This document shows positions 17,889 to 26,812 of a stretch of DNA of 64,000 bases, one piece after another. The notes beneath the pieces were generated by a model that saw nothing but the letters and a program-made list of their open reading frames with translations, made no database searches and had not been told where the DNA came from. A program made the position numbers and the translations under genes. Source of the stretch: Burkholderiales bacterium PBB2 (lineage in GTDB: Bacteria > Pseudomonadota > Gammaproteobacteria > Burkholderiales > Burkholderiaceae_C); assembly GCA_002255955.1 (NCBI GenBank), contig NKIM01000004.1, forward strand, positions 124,001 through 188,000. Direction: 5' to 3'. Each line of letters opens with the position of its first letter. The first letter of the stretch is position 1.

Positions 17889-18833
17889 CTAGAGCTTGTA
17901 GTCGCTGGCCTCGCCACTCATGGCGCGCTCCAGCAGGGGGCGGTTCAGCCGGTCGGACAGCAGCTCGGCGAAGCTGTAGACGTAATTGCGCAAATAAGCG
18001 CCACGCTTGAAGGCGATGCGGGTCACATTCTGACCGAACAAATGGCCCAGCGGCCGCGACACCAGTCCGCCGTCCGGCGGGTCTTCTCGCACCGCCATTT
18101 CGGCCACGATGCCCACGCCCATGCCCAGGCGGACATAGGTCTTGATGACGTCGGAGTCGATCGCCTCGAGCACGAAGTTGGGGTGCAGCTGGCGGGTCTG
18201 GAAGGCCCGGTCGATGCGGGTGCGCCCGGTGAAGCTGGGGTGGTAGGACACCAGAGGCTCGGCGGCCAGCTGTTCCAGGCTCGGGCGCTCCACCTGGGCC
18301 AGGGGGTGCTCGGCCGGCACCACCAGCACATGCTGCCATTCGTAGCAGGGCAGGGTGACCAGCTCTTCGATCTGGGCCAGCGATTCGGTGGCCAGGCCGA
18401 CATCGGCACTGTCGTCGAGCAGCATGCGCACCACCTGGTCCGGGTTGCCCTGGTGCAGGCTCACGCGTACCAGCGGCAGTTGCCGGCGCAGCTGCGCCAC
18501 CGGGCCCGGCAGCACATAGCGCGCCTGGGTGTGTGTGGTGGCGATCGACAGGGTGCCACTGTCCTGCTTGGAGTATTCGTCGCCGATGCGCTTGAGGTTG
18601 TTGACCTCGCGCATGATGATTTCGATGGCAGCCAGCACCTGCTGGCCCGGTTCGGTGATGCGGCGCAGGCGCTTGCCATGGCGCGAAAAGATGTCGATGC
18701 CCAGTTCTTCTTCCAGCTCCAGAATCGCCTTCGACACGCCCGGCTGCGAGGTGAACAGGGCTTTGGCGGTTTCTGTCAGATTGAGGTTGCGGCGGGCCGC
18801 TTCCTGCACGAAACGGAACTGGTGCAGATTCAT
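17889..18833 (-). CDS. cysB: CysB-type LysR regulator of sulfur assimilation
   Basis: 314 residues. The N-terminal helix-turn-helix begins MNLHQFRFVQEAARRNLNLT with FTSQPGVSKAILELE, the distinctive CysB/Cbl sequence. The effector domain has SIATTHTQARYVLP, the CysB motif for binding N-acetylserine or sulfate. Family members activate cysteine biosynthesis genes. The ATG overlaps the stop of the upstream chelatase gene by 4 bases (ATGA), so the two are translationally coupled. That gene makes or loads the sirohaem needed by sulfite reductase, which fits. CysB rather than Cbl is a judgement. Confidence 0.9.
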   Translation of the reverse strand: MNLHQFRFVQEAARRNLNLTETAKALFTSQPGVSKAILELEEELGIDIFSRHGKRLRRITEPGQQVLAAIEIIMREVNNLKRIGDEYSKQDSGTLSIATTHTQARYVLPGPVAQLRRQLPLVRVSLHQGNPDQVVRMLLDDSADVGLATESLAQIEELVTLPCYEWQHVLVVPAEHPLAQVERPSLEQLAAEPLVSYHPSFTGRTRIDRAFQTRQLHPNFVLEAIDSDVIKTYVRLGMGVGIVAEMAVREDPPDGGLVSRPLGHLFGQNVTRIAFKRGAYLRNYVYSFAELLSDRLNRPLLERAMSGEASDYKL

Positions 18834-19222
18834 GCGCGCTCCTCGGCAGGCCCATCGAGCCATGCCAGGCTGGCATCGGTCATGGCCTGGATGATGCGCT
18901 CCTGGTCACCCAGGGCGGGGTGCAAGTGCCACTGGACGGCATCGCCATACTGGCTTTGTAGGCCTTCGAGCAGGGGCGGGATGTCGCGGCGCACATGGCC
19001 CCCGGTGCCCAGGAACATGGGCACGATATGGATCTGCTTGCATCCCTGGGCGGCCAGGCTGTGGGCTGCCTCTTCCAGGCTGGGTGACATGAACTCCAGG
19101 TAGGCCAGGCGCATCGCCAGGCCCGGGCGCTGCTGAGCCAGGCGCGCGGCCACGGCTTCAAACGGGCGGGCCCACTCGGGATCACGGGCGCCGTGGGCGA
19201 AAAGCAGCAGTCCTTGGCTCAT
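18830..19222 (-). CDS. CbiX-type sirohydrochlorin chelatase
   Basis: 130-residue short-form chelatase. MSQGLLLFAHGARDPEWARP carries the metal-binding histidine, and IHIVPMFLGTGGHVRRDIP has the second active-site histidine. Short CbiX/SirB proteins insert iron or cobalt into sirohydrochlorin; in an organism using CysG-type sirohaem synthesis the product would serve sulfite or nitrite reductase. It starts at the ATG at 19222, 28 bases after lptG ends, and its stop overlaps the cysB start. This places it in a leftward run lptF-lptG-cbiX-cysB. Confidence 0.88.
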   Translation of the reverse strand: MSQGLLLFAHGARDPEWARPFEAVAARLAQQRPGLAMRLAYLEFMSPSLEEAAHSLAAQGCKQIHIVPMFLGTGGHVRRDIPPLLEGLQSQYGDAVQWHLHPALGDQERIIQAMTDASLAWLDGPAEERA

Positions 19223-19250
19223 GGCTGGGGTTCTTTGTGGTGATGCAGTT

Positions 19251-20378
19251 TCAACGGTAGCGGACCAGCCAGCCAAAAGCGGCCAGGGACAGGGCGAGGT
19301 AAATCAGGCTGGGTGAGGCGGCGGCTGCCCAGGGGGTCCAGTTGTTCAGGATGCCCATGTGGCCGGCGACATTGTTCAGCAGCACAAAGCTGATGCCCAG
19401 CATGATGCCGCCGAAGACCTTGAGGCTGATGCCGCCCGAGCGACCATGCAAATAGGCAAAAGGCAGGGCCAGGGCAATCATCACAAAGCAGGCGAAAGGG
19501 TAGAGGGCCTTGCGCCAAAACTGGATGTTATGGGCCTGGGCCGATTGCTCTTGCGCTGACAGATGCTCGGTGTAGCGGTAGAGCTCCAGCGTAGACATGG
19601 AGCCCGCCGGCAGCACCGCGGCTGTGATCACGCCGGCATGCAGGCTGCTGGGCCAATCGAGGCTGGGCAGGCGCAGCTCGCGCACAGGGGTCTCCGCCTT
19701 GCCAGGCGTGGCCGATGTGTCGCCGGCCGACCATTCGCTGCGCTGCACGGCTTGCAGCTGCCACAGGCCTTGTTTGTCGACATTGGCGCGTTCGGCGGCG
19801 GTGCGTGAGATCAGGCCGCCATGCTCATCAAACTCGAAGATGCGCACATCGCGCAGCTGGCCGGCTACATCGGCCTGGCCGACATGGATCGAGTAGCTGC
19901 GTTCCTGGCCGTCCACCGTCCGGTGCTCTTTCAGCCAGGCTCCTTTGGCACTGGACTGGGCTTCACCGGTGGCGCGGGCGCGCAGCAGGTCGTACTGGCG
20001 CTTGAAGTAAGGCTCGGCAAAGTCACCCGCGACAAAAGTCAGCACGGCAAAGACCAGGGCCAGATTGGCAAGCAAGCCCAGTGCACGGCCCGGCCCCAGG
20101 CCGCCGGTGCGCAGAATCGTGAACTCGCTGGACTGAGCCAGGCGGGCCAGCGAGAAGATGCTGCCGATCAGCACTGTGATCGGGAACAGCTGGTAGAAGT
20201 GCCCCGGAATGGAGAGCAGCGCCAACTGCAGAGCCACCCAACTGCCCGCACCGGCACGGCTCATGCGGTCGATTTCGTCGACGCAATCGGTGAAGAAAAA
20301 CAGGGACAGGAAGGCCAGGGTGACAAAGGCGACCGCGCCGACGATGTCGCGATAGAGCAGGCGGCGGACGGTCTTCAT
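19251..20378 (-). CDS. lptG: LPS export system permease LptG
   Basis: 375-residue YjgP/YjgQ-family inner-membrane protein. With LptF and the ATPase LptB it drives lipopolysaccharide from the inner membrane to the periplasmic bridge. The N-terminus MKTVRRLLYRDIVGAV precedes the first of six membrane segments; a jellyroll-like periplasmic domain lies between segments 3 and 4 (about 125-290). The C-terminal half has FGGIMLGISFVLLNN. The start overlaps the lptF stop by 4 bases. The frame opens further upstream but the coupled ATG is convincing. Confidence 0.96.
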   Translation of the reverse strand: MKTVRRLLYRDIVGAVAFVTLAFLSLFFFTDCVDEIDRMSRAGAGSWVALQLALLSIPGHFYQLFPITVLIGSIFSLARLAQSSEFTILRTGGLGPGRALGLLANLALVFAVLTFVAGDFAEPYFKRQYDLLRARATGEAQSSAKGAWLKEHRTVDGQERSYSIHVGQADVAGQLRDVRIFEFDEHGGLISRTAAERANVDKQGLWQLQAVQRSEWSAGDTSATPGKAETPVRELRLPSLDWPSSLHAGVITAAVLPAGSMSTLELYRYTEHLSAQEQSAQAHNIQFWRKALYPFACFVMIALALPFAYLHGRSGGISLKVFGGIMLGISFVLLNNVAGHMGILNNWTPWAAAASPSLIYLALSLAAFGWLVRYR

Positions 20379-21496
20379 GCGGCGCTCCCTGGGCAACCGG
20401 CCTTCAGGCCGGCGCCGCGGCGGCGCGGCAGGTGGATGCGATTGCCCTGGTCGCGCCACCACAGCAGCAACAGCGCCAGCGCAAAAGCACTGCCATGCGT
20501 GCTCAGCAGGGCGCTACCCATGCTCATGCGGCCGCTGGTGATCCAGGATTGGCTGAGGTTGACCAGATTGAAATAGACAACAAAAGTCAGAAGGGCAAAG
20601 AACAGGTTCCAGTTGCTGGCGCGCCGCGGGTTGGTGGCGGACAGACCCAGGCCCAGCAGGCACATATTGAAGGCCGAAAGAATCATGCCGAGTCGCCAGG
20701 CCAGCTCGGCCTGATTGCGGGGCGTGGGGTTGTTGATCAGTTCCAGCGTGGCCAGGGCCTTGGGCGGCAGTTGGTCTGCCGAGCGCAAGACCTGGCTGTC
20801 CATCAGCACCTGGTATTCCTCAAAGCGGGCCAGGGTCTTTTCGCCACCAAAGCCTTTCATCTCATTGCGCTGGCCGCGGTCGAGCACCAGAAAGCGGTCA
20901 TCACCCACTTGTTCGATGCGACCTTTGGACGAGGTGGTGACCGATTCAGTGTCGTTCTGCTTGGACAGGATGAAGACATTTCGGCCGGTGCGGCCGTCTT
21001 CGCTGTCGCGCTCGATGAAGAAAACGCGGCTGCCGTCGCGCGAGGGTTGGAACTGGCCGGGCGCGACGCGGGAAAGATCGCTGCGTTTTTGATAGCGCTC
21101 GCGCAGCTGGGCGCTGTTCTGGTTACCCCAGGGCCAGATCAAGAGGTAGAGCACCATCACCACCAGGAGGACCGGCCAGGCCATGCGGAACACCGGCTTG
21201 GCGAATCGGCTCAGGCCGATGCCACTGGAGAACCAGATGGACATCTCCGAGTCGCGGTACATGCGGCCGAGGCTGGTCACGATGGCAATGAACAGCGACA
21301 GGATCAGCATCGTGGGCAGATGGCCCAGCGAGGCGTAACCCAGCAACAGCATCACATCCTGCGGCGCCACGCTGCCGCCCGCCGCCTGGCCCAGGGTGCC
21401 AATCAGCATGATGGTGAGGACGGTGGTGAGAATGACCACGAGGGTCACGCCGAAGCTGCGGGCCAACTCGGTGCGTACGGTGGAATCGAATAACAT
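20375..21496 (-). CDS. lptF: LPS export system permease LptF
   Basis: 373 residues, the first gene of the lptFG pair. MLFDSTVRTELARSFGVTL is a typical LptF start. Six membrane segments flank a central periplasmic domain, and GRMYRDSEMSIWFSSGIG is the conserved cytoplasmic coupling segment that contacts LptB. The start codon lies only 29 bases from the divergent pepA start, so the two promoters must overlap within genes or each other. The same divergent arrangement is found in E. coli. Confidence 0.97.
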   Translation of the reverse strand: MLFDSTVRTELARSFGVTLVVILTTVLTIMLIGTLGQAAGGSVAPQDVMLLLGYASLGHLPTMLILSLFIAIVTSLGRMYRDSEMSIWFSSGIGLSRFAKPVFRMAWPVLLVVMVLYLLIWPWGNQNSAQLRERYQKRSDLSRVAPGQFQPSRDGSRVFFIERDSEDGRTGRNVFILSKQNDTESVTTSSKGRIEQVGDDRFLVLDRGQRNEMKGFGGEKTLARFEEYQVLMDSQVLRSADQLPPKALATLELINNPTPRNQAELAWRLGMILSAFNMCLLGLGLSATNPRRASNWNLFFALLTFVVYFNLVNLSQSWITSGRMSMGSALLSTHGSAFALALLLLWWRDQGNRIHLPRRRGAGLKAGCPGSAA

Positions 21497-21525
21497 CCTG
21501 GGACTTTTTTCTACTCGGCGACATT

Positions 21526-23001
21526 ATGGACTTCCGTACACAGTCTGCGTCCTTTGACGCATTGGCCAGCTTCAATGCTGATGCCTTGATCCTGGTTCTG
21601 GGCGGTGACACGCTGCCTGCGGGCCTGGACGCCGGCCTGAGCGCCCTCATCAAGGACGCAATCAAGCTGGGCGACTTCGAGTTGAAAGCCGGCAAGTCGC
21701 TCGTGCTGCAGCGCCCCGCGGGTGTGAAGGCCCCGCGCGTGGTGCTGGCAGCCACTGGCAAGACCAGTGTCAAGGCCGCTCGCGCCGCCGTGCAATCGGC
21801 GCTTGGCCAGCTCAAGGGCCGTGGCGTGGCGCATGCCGGAGTGGCCTTTGTCGGCTTCGATCTGGCAGCTCACGGCGACAGCCTGGCCGAGCAGTTCGTG
21901 CTGGCCGCGGGCGAAGCGACCTATGTCTACCGCCACACCAAGCCGAGCGCGCCGGAAGCCGGCAAGCTGAGCAAGCTGACGCTGCTGGTGGACAAGGCTG
22001 ACACGGCCTTCGCCAAGGCCGCCAAGCTGGGCTTGGCCCGCGGCGAGGCGATCGGTGCGGGTGTCGAGTTGGCTCGCGAATGCGCCAACCGTCCCGGCAA
22101 CTACGCCACCCCGACCTTCCTCGGCGAGCAGGTCAAGGCCTTGGGCCAGACCTACGGCCTGAAGGTCGAAGTGCTGGACAAGAAGGCGGTCGAGAAGCTG
22201 GGCATGGGCTCCTTCCTGTCCGTCGCACAAGGCTCGGACGAGCCGCTGCGCTTCATCGTCGCCCGCTACGACGGCGCAGCCAAGACGCAGGCGCCCTTGG
22301 TGCTGGTGGGCAAGGGCATCACCTTTGACTCGGGCGGCATTTCGCTGAAGCCGGGCGCTGAGATGGACGAGATGAAGTTCGACATGGGCGGCGCCGCCAG
22401 TGTCATCGGCACCCTGCGTGCGGTGGCTGAGCTCAAGCCCAAGATCAATCTGGTAGTGCTGATCGCCGCCTGCGAGAACATGCCCAGTGGCCGCGCCCTC
22501 AAGCCGGGTGATGTGGTGACCTCGATGTCGGGCCAGACCATCGAGATCCTGAACACCGACGCCGAAGGCCGCCTGGTGCTCTGCGACGCGCTGACCTACG
22601 CCGAGCGGTTCAAGCCCGCCGCCGTGGTGGACGTGGCCACGCTGACCGGCGCTTGCGTGATCGCCCTGGGCGGTGTGCGCAGCGGCATGTATGCCAACGA
22701 CGAGAGCCTGGCGCAAGCTCTGACTGCAGCCGGCGAAGCCTCGCTTGACCTGTGCTGGCGCATGCCTCTGGATGACGACTACGAAGAAGGCCTCAAGAGC
22801 AATTTCGCGGACGTCGCCAACGTGGGTTCTCGTGCCGGTGGCTCCATTACCGCGGCCAAGTTCCTGCAGCGCTTTGCAGGCAAGTTTGCCTGGGGTCATC
22901 TGGACATCGCTGGCACCGCCTGGAAGGGCGGCGCAGCCAAGGGCGGCACCGGCCGTCCGGTGGGTCTGCTGACCCACTTCGTGCTGTCGCAAGTTCGTTG
23001 A
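21526..23001 (+). CDS. pepA: leucyl aminopeptidase (cytosol aminopeptidase, M17)
   Basis: 491-residue two-metal aminopeptidase that removes N-terminal residues from peptides; in E. coli PepA also binds DNA. The N-terminal macro-like domain is followed by a catalytic domain with KGITFDSGGISLKPG (metal and catalytic lysine) and the family signature NTDAEGRLVL. The later NVGSRAGGSITAAKFLQRF segment is also typical. It is divergent from lptF and followed after 60 bases by holC, the order seen in E. coli. Confidence 0.98.
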   Translation: MDFRTQSASFDALASFNADALILVLGGDTLPAGLDAGLSALIKDAIKLGDFELKAGKSLVLQRPAGVKAPRVVLAATGKTSVKAARAAVQSALGQLKGRGVAHAGVAFVGFDLAAHGDSLAEQFVLAAGEATYVYRHTKPSAPEAGKLSKLTLLVDKADTAFAKAAKLGLARGEAIGAGVELARECANRPGNYATPTFLGEQVKALGQTYGLKVEVLDKKAVEKLGMGSFLSVAQGSDEPLRFIVARYDGAAKTQAPLVLVGKGITFDSGGISLKPGAEMDEMKFDMGGAASVIGTLRAVAELKPKINLVVLIAACENMPSGRALKPGDVVTSMSGQTIEILNTDAEGRLVLCDALTYAERFKPAAVVDVATLTGACVIALGGVRSGMYANDESLAQALTAAGEASLDLCWRMPLDDDYEEGLKSNFADVANVGSRAGGSITAAKFLQRFAGKFAWGHLDIAGTAWKGGAAKGGTGRPVGLLTHFVLSQVR

Positions 23002-23013
23002 TCGAAGAAGGGT

Positions 23014-23045
23014 GCGGGCGCCGGTGACCGGCGCCCGCCGTTTCT
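23014..23045 (+). terminator. GC-rich hairpin between pepA and holC, possible terminator
   Basis: An 11-base perfect stem (23014-23024 with 23028-23038) and a TGA loop are followed by CGTTTCT. The T run is short, so it may only reduce read-through into holC. Confidence 0.5.
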
Positions 23046-23061
23046 CGTTCACAAGGACCGA

Positions 23062-23493
23062 ATGACAACCGAAGTCAGTTTCTACACCGGCGTTGCTGAT
23101 CGGCTCGGCTACCTGGTGCGCCTGCTGCGCAAGTCACAGCAGGCCGGGGTGCGCACGGGTGTGTGTGGACCGGCTCATCTGCTGGGGCGTCTGGACAGCA
23201 AGCTCTGGGATGCCGAGGCCAGCATTTTTGTGCCGCACGCGCGCTGGGAAGCTGCACATGCGGGCACGCCCTTGGGCGAGCACACGCCGATTTTGTTGAG
23301 TGAGCGCTGCGTGGACTTGCCCCATCGCGAAGTGCTGCTCAATGTCGGCGCTGAAATGCCGGAAGGTTTCGATGCATTCCAACGCGTGCTGGAGGTGGTC
23401 TCGACCGATCCCGAGCAGGTGCAGGCCGCGCGCCGGCGCTGGCGCCGCTATGAAGAGTTGGGCTTCAAGGTCACCCACCACAAGGTGGCCTGA
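23062..23493 (+). CDS. holC: DNA polymerase III chi subunit
   Basis: 143-residue clamp-loader accessory protein that links the replisome to single-strand binding protein. VSFYTGVADRLGYLVRLLRK is the family N-terminus, and LLSERCVDLPHREVLLNVG plus the C-terminal RWRRYEELGFKVTHH fit HolC. The ATG at 23062 lies after an AAGGA sequence. Position after pepA is conserved. Confidence 0.95.
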   Translation: MTTEVSFYTGVADRLGYLVRLLRKSQQAGVRTGVCGPAHLLGRLDSKLWDAEASIFVPHARWEAAHAGTPLGEHTPILLSERCVDLPHREVLLNVGAEMPEGFDAFQRVLEVVSTDPEQVQAARRRWRRYEELGFKVTHHKVA

Positions 23494-23643
23494 GGCCTTT
23501 GAAGCCTTGCCAGTAGCACCCTGGCAAAGCCTGTTGCGATTCCATGCTTTCCCCATGTCGTCACCCCCTCGTTTTGGGGTATGTTCATGGTGTTGAGAAT
23601 TCAACGGCAAATAACTCTCCTTCTTCCAACTCGGAGGTAATTC

Positions 23644-24768
23644 ATGCAGGTTAAATTGAATGTTGTGGTCGGCGCTGTGGCGCTGATGCTGAGCGGTGCA
23701 GCCATGTCCCAGGACCTGGTTGTGAAGATCGGCCACGTCGGCCCCACCAGCGGCGCAATTGCCCACCTGGGCAAGGACAACGAGTTGGGCGCTCGCATGG
23801 CCATCACCGAGCTGAACGCCAAGGGCGTGATGATCGGCGGCAAGAAGGCCAAGTTCGAACTGCTGGCCGAAGACGATGCTGGCGATCCGAAGCAAGGCAC
23901 CGCCGCAGCTCAAAAGCTGGTGGACTCGAAAGTCAACGGCGTGGTGGGTCACCTGAATTCGGGCACATCCATCCCCGCGTCCAAGGTTTACAGCGACGCA
24001 GGCATTCCCCAGATTTCGCCTTCGGCCACCAACCCCAAGTTCACCCGCAATGGCTACAAGACCACCTTCCGTGTGGTGGCTGATGACGTGCACCTGGGTG
24101 GCACGCTGGGCAAATACGCCGTCAAGGAGCTGAAGGGTCAGTCGATCGCCGTGATCGACGACCGCACCGCTTACGGCCAAGGCGTGGCTGACGAGTTCGA
24201 AAAGGGCAAGGTCGTTGGTCGTGAATTCACCACCGACAAGGCCACGGACTTCACCGCCATCCTGACCAACTTGAAGGCCAAGAAGCCCGATGTGGTCTTC
24301 TTCGGCGGTATGGATGCAGTGGCCGGCCCGATGCTGCGCCAGATGAAGCAACTCGGCATCGAAGCCAAGTTTGTGGGTGGTGACGGCATCTGCTCGGGCG
24401 AGTTGCCCAAGCTGGCCGCTGGCACCATGGGCGACGGCCAAGTGGTTTGCGCTGAAGCCGGTGGCGTGGAAGGCGAATCGAAGAAGACTTCGGACGCTTT
24501 CAAGGCCAAGTTCAAGGAAGCCTACAAGGTTGAAGTCCAGATCTACGCTCCCTACGTCTACGACGCAGTGAACGTGCTGGTGGCAGCCATGGTCAAGGCG
24601 GGCTCCGCTGAGCCGGCCAAGTACCTGCCGGTGTTGGCCAAGACCGAAGGCTACAAGGGTGTCACGGGCACCATTTCCTTCGACAACAAGGGCGACATCA
24701 AGAACGGCGCTCTGACCATGTACACCTACAAGGGTGGCGAAAAGTCGCAAATCGCTGTGGTTCGTTGA
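23644..24768 (+). CDS. branched-chain amino acid-type ABC transporter binding protein
   Basis: Periplasmic LivK/LivJ-type solute-binding protein, 374 residues. An N-terminal signal peptide ends at AAMSQD. The type I fold is shown by VKIGHVGPTSGAIAHLGKDN, the central AVIDDRTAYGQGVADEF hinge strand and FFGGMDAVAGPMLRQM. A strong ribosome site (CGGAGG) precedes the ATG. No permease or ATPase gene is adjacent, so this is an orphan binding protein whose partner genes lie elsewhere; the ligand may be Leu/Ile/Val or a related compound. A terminator follows. Confidence 0.93.
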   Translation: MQVKLNVVVGAVALMLSGAAMSQDLVVKIGHVGPTSGAIAHLGKDNELGARMAITELNAKGVMIGGKKAKFELLAEDDAGDPKQGTAAAQKLVDSKVNGVVGHLNSGTSIPASKVYSDAGIPQISPSATNPKFTRNGYKTTFRVVADDVHLGGTLGKYAVKELKGQSIAVIDDRTAYGQGVADEFEKGKVVGREFTTDKATDFTAILTNLKAKKPDVVFFGGMDAVAGPMLRQMKQLGIEAKFVGGDGICSGELPKLAAGTMGDGQVVCAEAGGVEGESKKTSDAFKAKFKEAYKVEVQIYAPYVYDAVNVLVAAMVKAGSAEPAKYLPVLAKTEGYKGVTGTISFDNKGDIKNGALTMYTYKGGEKSQIAVVR

Positions 24769-24795
24769 TTCAATTCAGCTGACTTTGCAATCCCT

Positions 24796-24820
24796 AGGCC
24801 CGCGCAAGCGGGCCTTTTTT
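24796..24820 (+). terminator. intrinsic terminator after the binding-protein gene
   Basis: AGGCCCGC (24796-24803), GCAA loop, GCGGGCCT (24808-24815), then six T. Confidence 0.92.
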
Positions 24821-25272
24821 ATGGTCTCGGCAAAATGCACACTTTCATATTGACTGGGGGGAATTGATAAAGCTGAACAAATTGTTTCCCGATGGCACAT
24901 GTGCCAATTTGCGAGAGCTCCAGCCCCGTGGAATACGCACGCTGCGGGGCGGCGGCGTTTACTGAGGGGGCCATGGAATGCGCTCTACTCTCGCCACTTA
25001 GTCGCAGGGGCCTGAAAACTCAATGCCTAGCATTGCGGCGATTTGTCTTTATTCCCGCCGGTCCCCCTCTAAACGGGGGGCTTTCAAGCAGTGGCGGCGC
25101 AGGCATCATTCGCTCGCGATCAAGGTAAGACCCAGTGTCAGATTTGGATCGTTTGCTTGAGGACTCGTTTGTTGCGGGTTCGCTCGGTTCAGAGGCAGCG
25201 TTTCGGCGCACTCGAATTAGAGGCAAACGCTTGACGCTGCAGGCAGTTCAGTTTTAGTGATCGGGGAATAAC
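24821..25272. other. 452-base leader before the PEP-CTERM sugar transferase
   Basis: No convincing coding frame. It contains a 14-base perfect palindrome (24893-24906) and a C5/G6 hairpin (about 25062-25080). GG-N10-GC pairs that loosely match sigma-54 promoters occur at 24860-24873 and 24968-24981, but neither has the full TGGCAC/TTGC sequence. A regulated promoter for the 25273 gene is expected here. Confidence 0.5.
24893..24906. promoter_or_regulatory. 14-base perfect palindrome, candidate operator
   Basis: TGGCACATGTGCCA reads the same on both strands. It lies 366 bases upstream of the sugar transferase start, after the preceding terminator, so it belongs to the upstream region of that gene. 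Confidence 0.45.
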
Positions 25273-26655
25273 ATGATTCGGATATTCAGCCACTATTTGC
25301 ATCGGCAAACCTTGCTTCAGGTCTTTTTCGATCTGGGTTTGATCGTCTTTGCGGTGGTCGCCGTGGTCCTGAGTCAGGAAGAGGCCGCCAGCTCGGTCAT
25401 TCCTTTCGTGGCCTCTCATGGTTTGTCCTTGGCTGGTTGCATGTTTGTCATCAACTCGGCCAGTGGTTTGTACCAGCACGTGCACAACCGTTCGCTGACC
25501 GAGTCTTGCGCCCGCGCCCTGCTGGGCTTGCTGTTTGGTCTGCCGCTGGCCTACGCCATCTTCAGCTTGCTGCCGGTCAACCCGGGTCACCGTCAACTCG
25601 TCACCGTTGCGGCCATGGTGGCTGTGGCTGCTGTGATGGTGCATCGCGTTTACGCGGCCCACGCCGGCGCTCAATCTCGTACCCGCACCCGCATCCTGAT
25701 TTTCGGTTCCGGCGCCGTGGCCAAGACGGTGGGCGCCACCCTCAAGGCTGCCGATCCACATGCCCTGATCGTGGGCTACTTGGCCGGCCCCAATGAAGAA
25801 TCGTCGGAAGTGCCCGCCAATGAGTTGATTCAGTCGCGCGGCTCTCTGACCGACACCGCCCGTAGCCTGGGTGTGGATGAAATTGTGGTGGCCCTGTCGG
25901 AGCGCCGCGGTGGCAGCATGCCGCTGCGCCAACTGCTGGACTGCAAGCTCTACGGCATTCGCGTGGTCGACATCGCCACTCACTTCGAGAAGACACTGGC
26001 CCAGATCAAGATCAGCCATGTCAATGCCGGCTGGTTGATCTTCGGTGATGGCTTCAACCAAGGCGTGTTCCGCACGGCCGTCAAGCGCGTTTGCGACATC
26101 GTGTTCTCGTCGCTGATTTTTGTCCTGACCTTGCCGGTCATGGCTGTGACAGCCGTGCTGATCAAGCTGGAATCCAAGGGCCCGGTTCTGTACCAGCAAG
26201 AACGCGTCGGTCTCAACGGTGCCGTGTTCAAGGTGATCAAGTTCCGCAGCATGCGCACCGATGCTGAAAAGGATGGCAAGCCCCGTTGGGCCACCTTGAA
26301 CGATGATCGCGTCACCCGCGTGGGCCGCTTCATTCGCAAGGTTCGCATCGACGAACTGCCGCAGCTGATCAATGTGCTGCGCGGCGAGATGAGCATGGTC
26401 GGCCCGCGTCCGGAACGCCAGTTCTTCGTCGATGATCTGATCAACAAGATCCCTTACTTTGCCGTTCGCCACAGCGTCAAGCCGGGTGTCACGGGCTGGG
26501 CGCAAGTCCGCTACGAGTACGGCTCGACCGTGGAGGATTCGATTGAAAAGCTGCAGTACGACCTGTACTACGTCAAGAACAACTCGCTCTTCCTCGATCT
26601 GCTGATCATGCTGGAAACCGTGGCGGTTGTGTTGACGGGCAAGGGCGCCCGCTGA
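25273..26655 (+). CDS. PEP-CTERM system-associated polyprenyl-phosphate sugar transferase (EpsB-like)
   Basis: Inner-membrane priming enzyme of exopolysaccharide synthesis that puts the first sugar phosphate on undecaprenyl phosphate; 460 residues. Four N-terminal membrane spans and a nucleotide-fold domain (RTRILIFGSGAVAKTVGA) are followed by one span and the C-terminal bacterial sugar transferase domain: QQERVGLNGAVFKVIKFRSM, IDELPQLINVLRGEMSMVGPRP and VKPGVTGWAQV. It fits the family (TIGR03013 as I recall) found with exosortase loci. prsK follows after a terminator. It may start an exopolysaccharide cluster whose other genes are elsewhere. Confidence 0.92.
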   Translation: MIRIFSHYLHRQTLLQVFFDLGLIVFAVVAVVLSQEEAASSVIPFVASHGLSLAGCMFVINSASGLYQHVHNRSLTESCARALLGLLFGLPLAYAIFSLLPVNPGHRQLVTVAAMVAVAAVMVHRVYAAHAGAQSRTRTRILIFGSGAVAKTVGATLKAADPHALIVGYLAGPNEESSEVPANELIQSRGSLTDTARSLGVDEIVVALSERRGGSMPLRQLLDCKLYGIRVVDIATHFEKTLAQIKISHVNAGWLIFGDGFNQGVFRTAVKRVCDIVFSSLIFVLTLPVMAVTAVLIKLESKGPVLYQQERVGLNGAVFKVIKFRSMRTDAEKDGKPRWATLNDDRVTRVGRFIRKVRIDELPQLINVLRGEMSMVGPRPERQFFVDDLINKIPYFAVRHSVKPGVTGWAQVRYEYGSTVEDSIEKLQYDLYYVKNNSLFLDLLIMLETVAVVLTGKGAR

Positions 26656-26681
26656 TCAAGCGCGCAGCCTTTGCGCAATGG

Positions 26682-26707
26682 GCCGGCTCTTGGAGCCGGC
26701 TTTTTTC
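26682..26707 (+). terminator. intrinsic terminator after the sugar transferase gene
   Basis: GCCGGCTC (26682-26689), TTG loop, GAGCCGGC (26693-26700), then six T. It separates the sugar transferase from prsK-prsR. Confidence 0.9.
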
Positions 26708-26812
26708 TGTCCTGCTTGCTTCGGTTGTGTTCGCTTCAGGCGTGTTGCTCGCCATAGGGCGATCTGCAAATGAGCGATCGGCATTTGTGCCGAGACAGCC
26801 TGCCTGCGAGCC

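Noticed and set aside
16597-18876. 759-residue open frame joining the aminotransferase with an upstream extension
   Set aside because: The extension overlaps cysB in another frame and is not conserved-looking; the ATG at 17805 fits the family.
24860-24981. GG-N10-GC pairs as sigma-54 promoters for the sugar transferase
   Set aside because: They match only the invariant doublets, not TGGCAC/TTGC, and such pairs are common by chance in GC-rich DNA.
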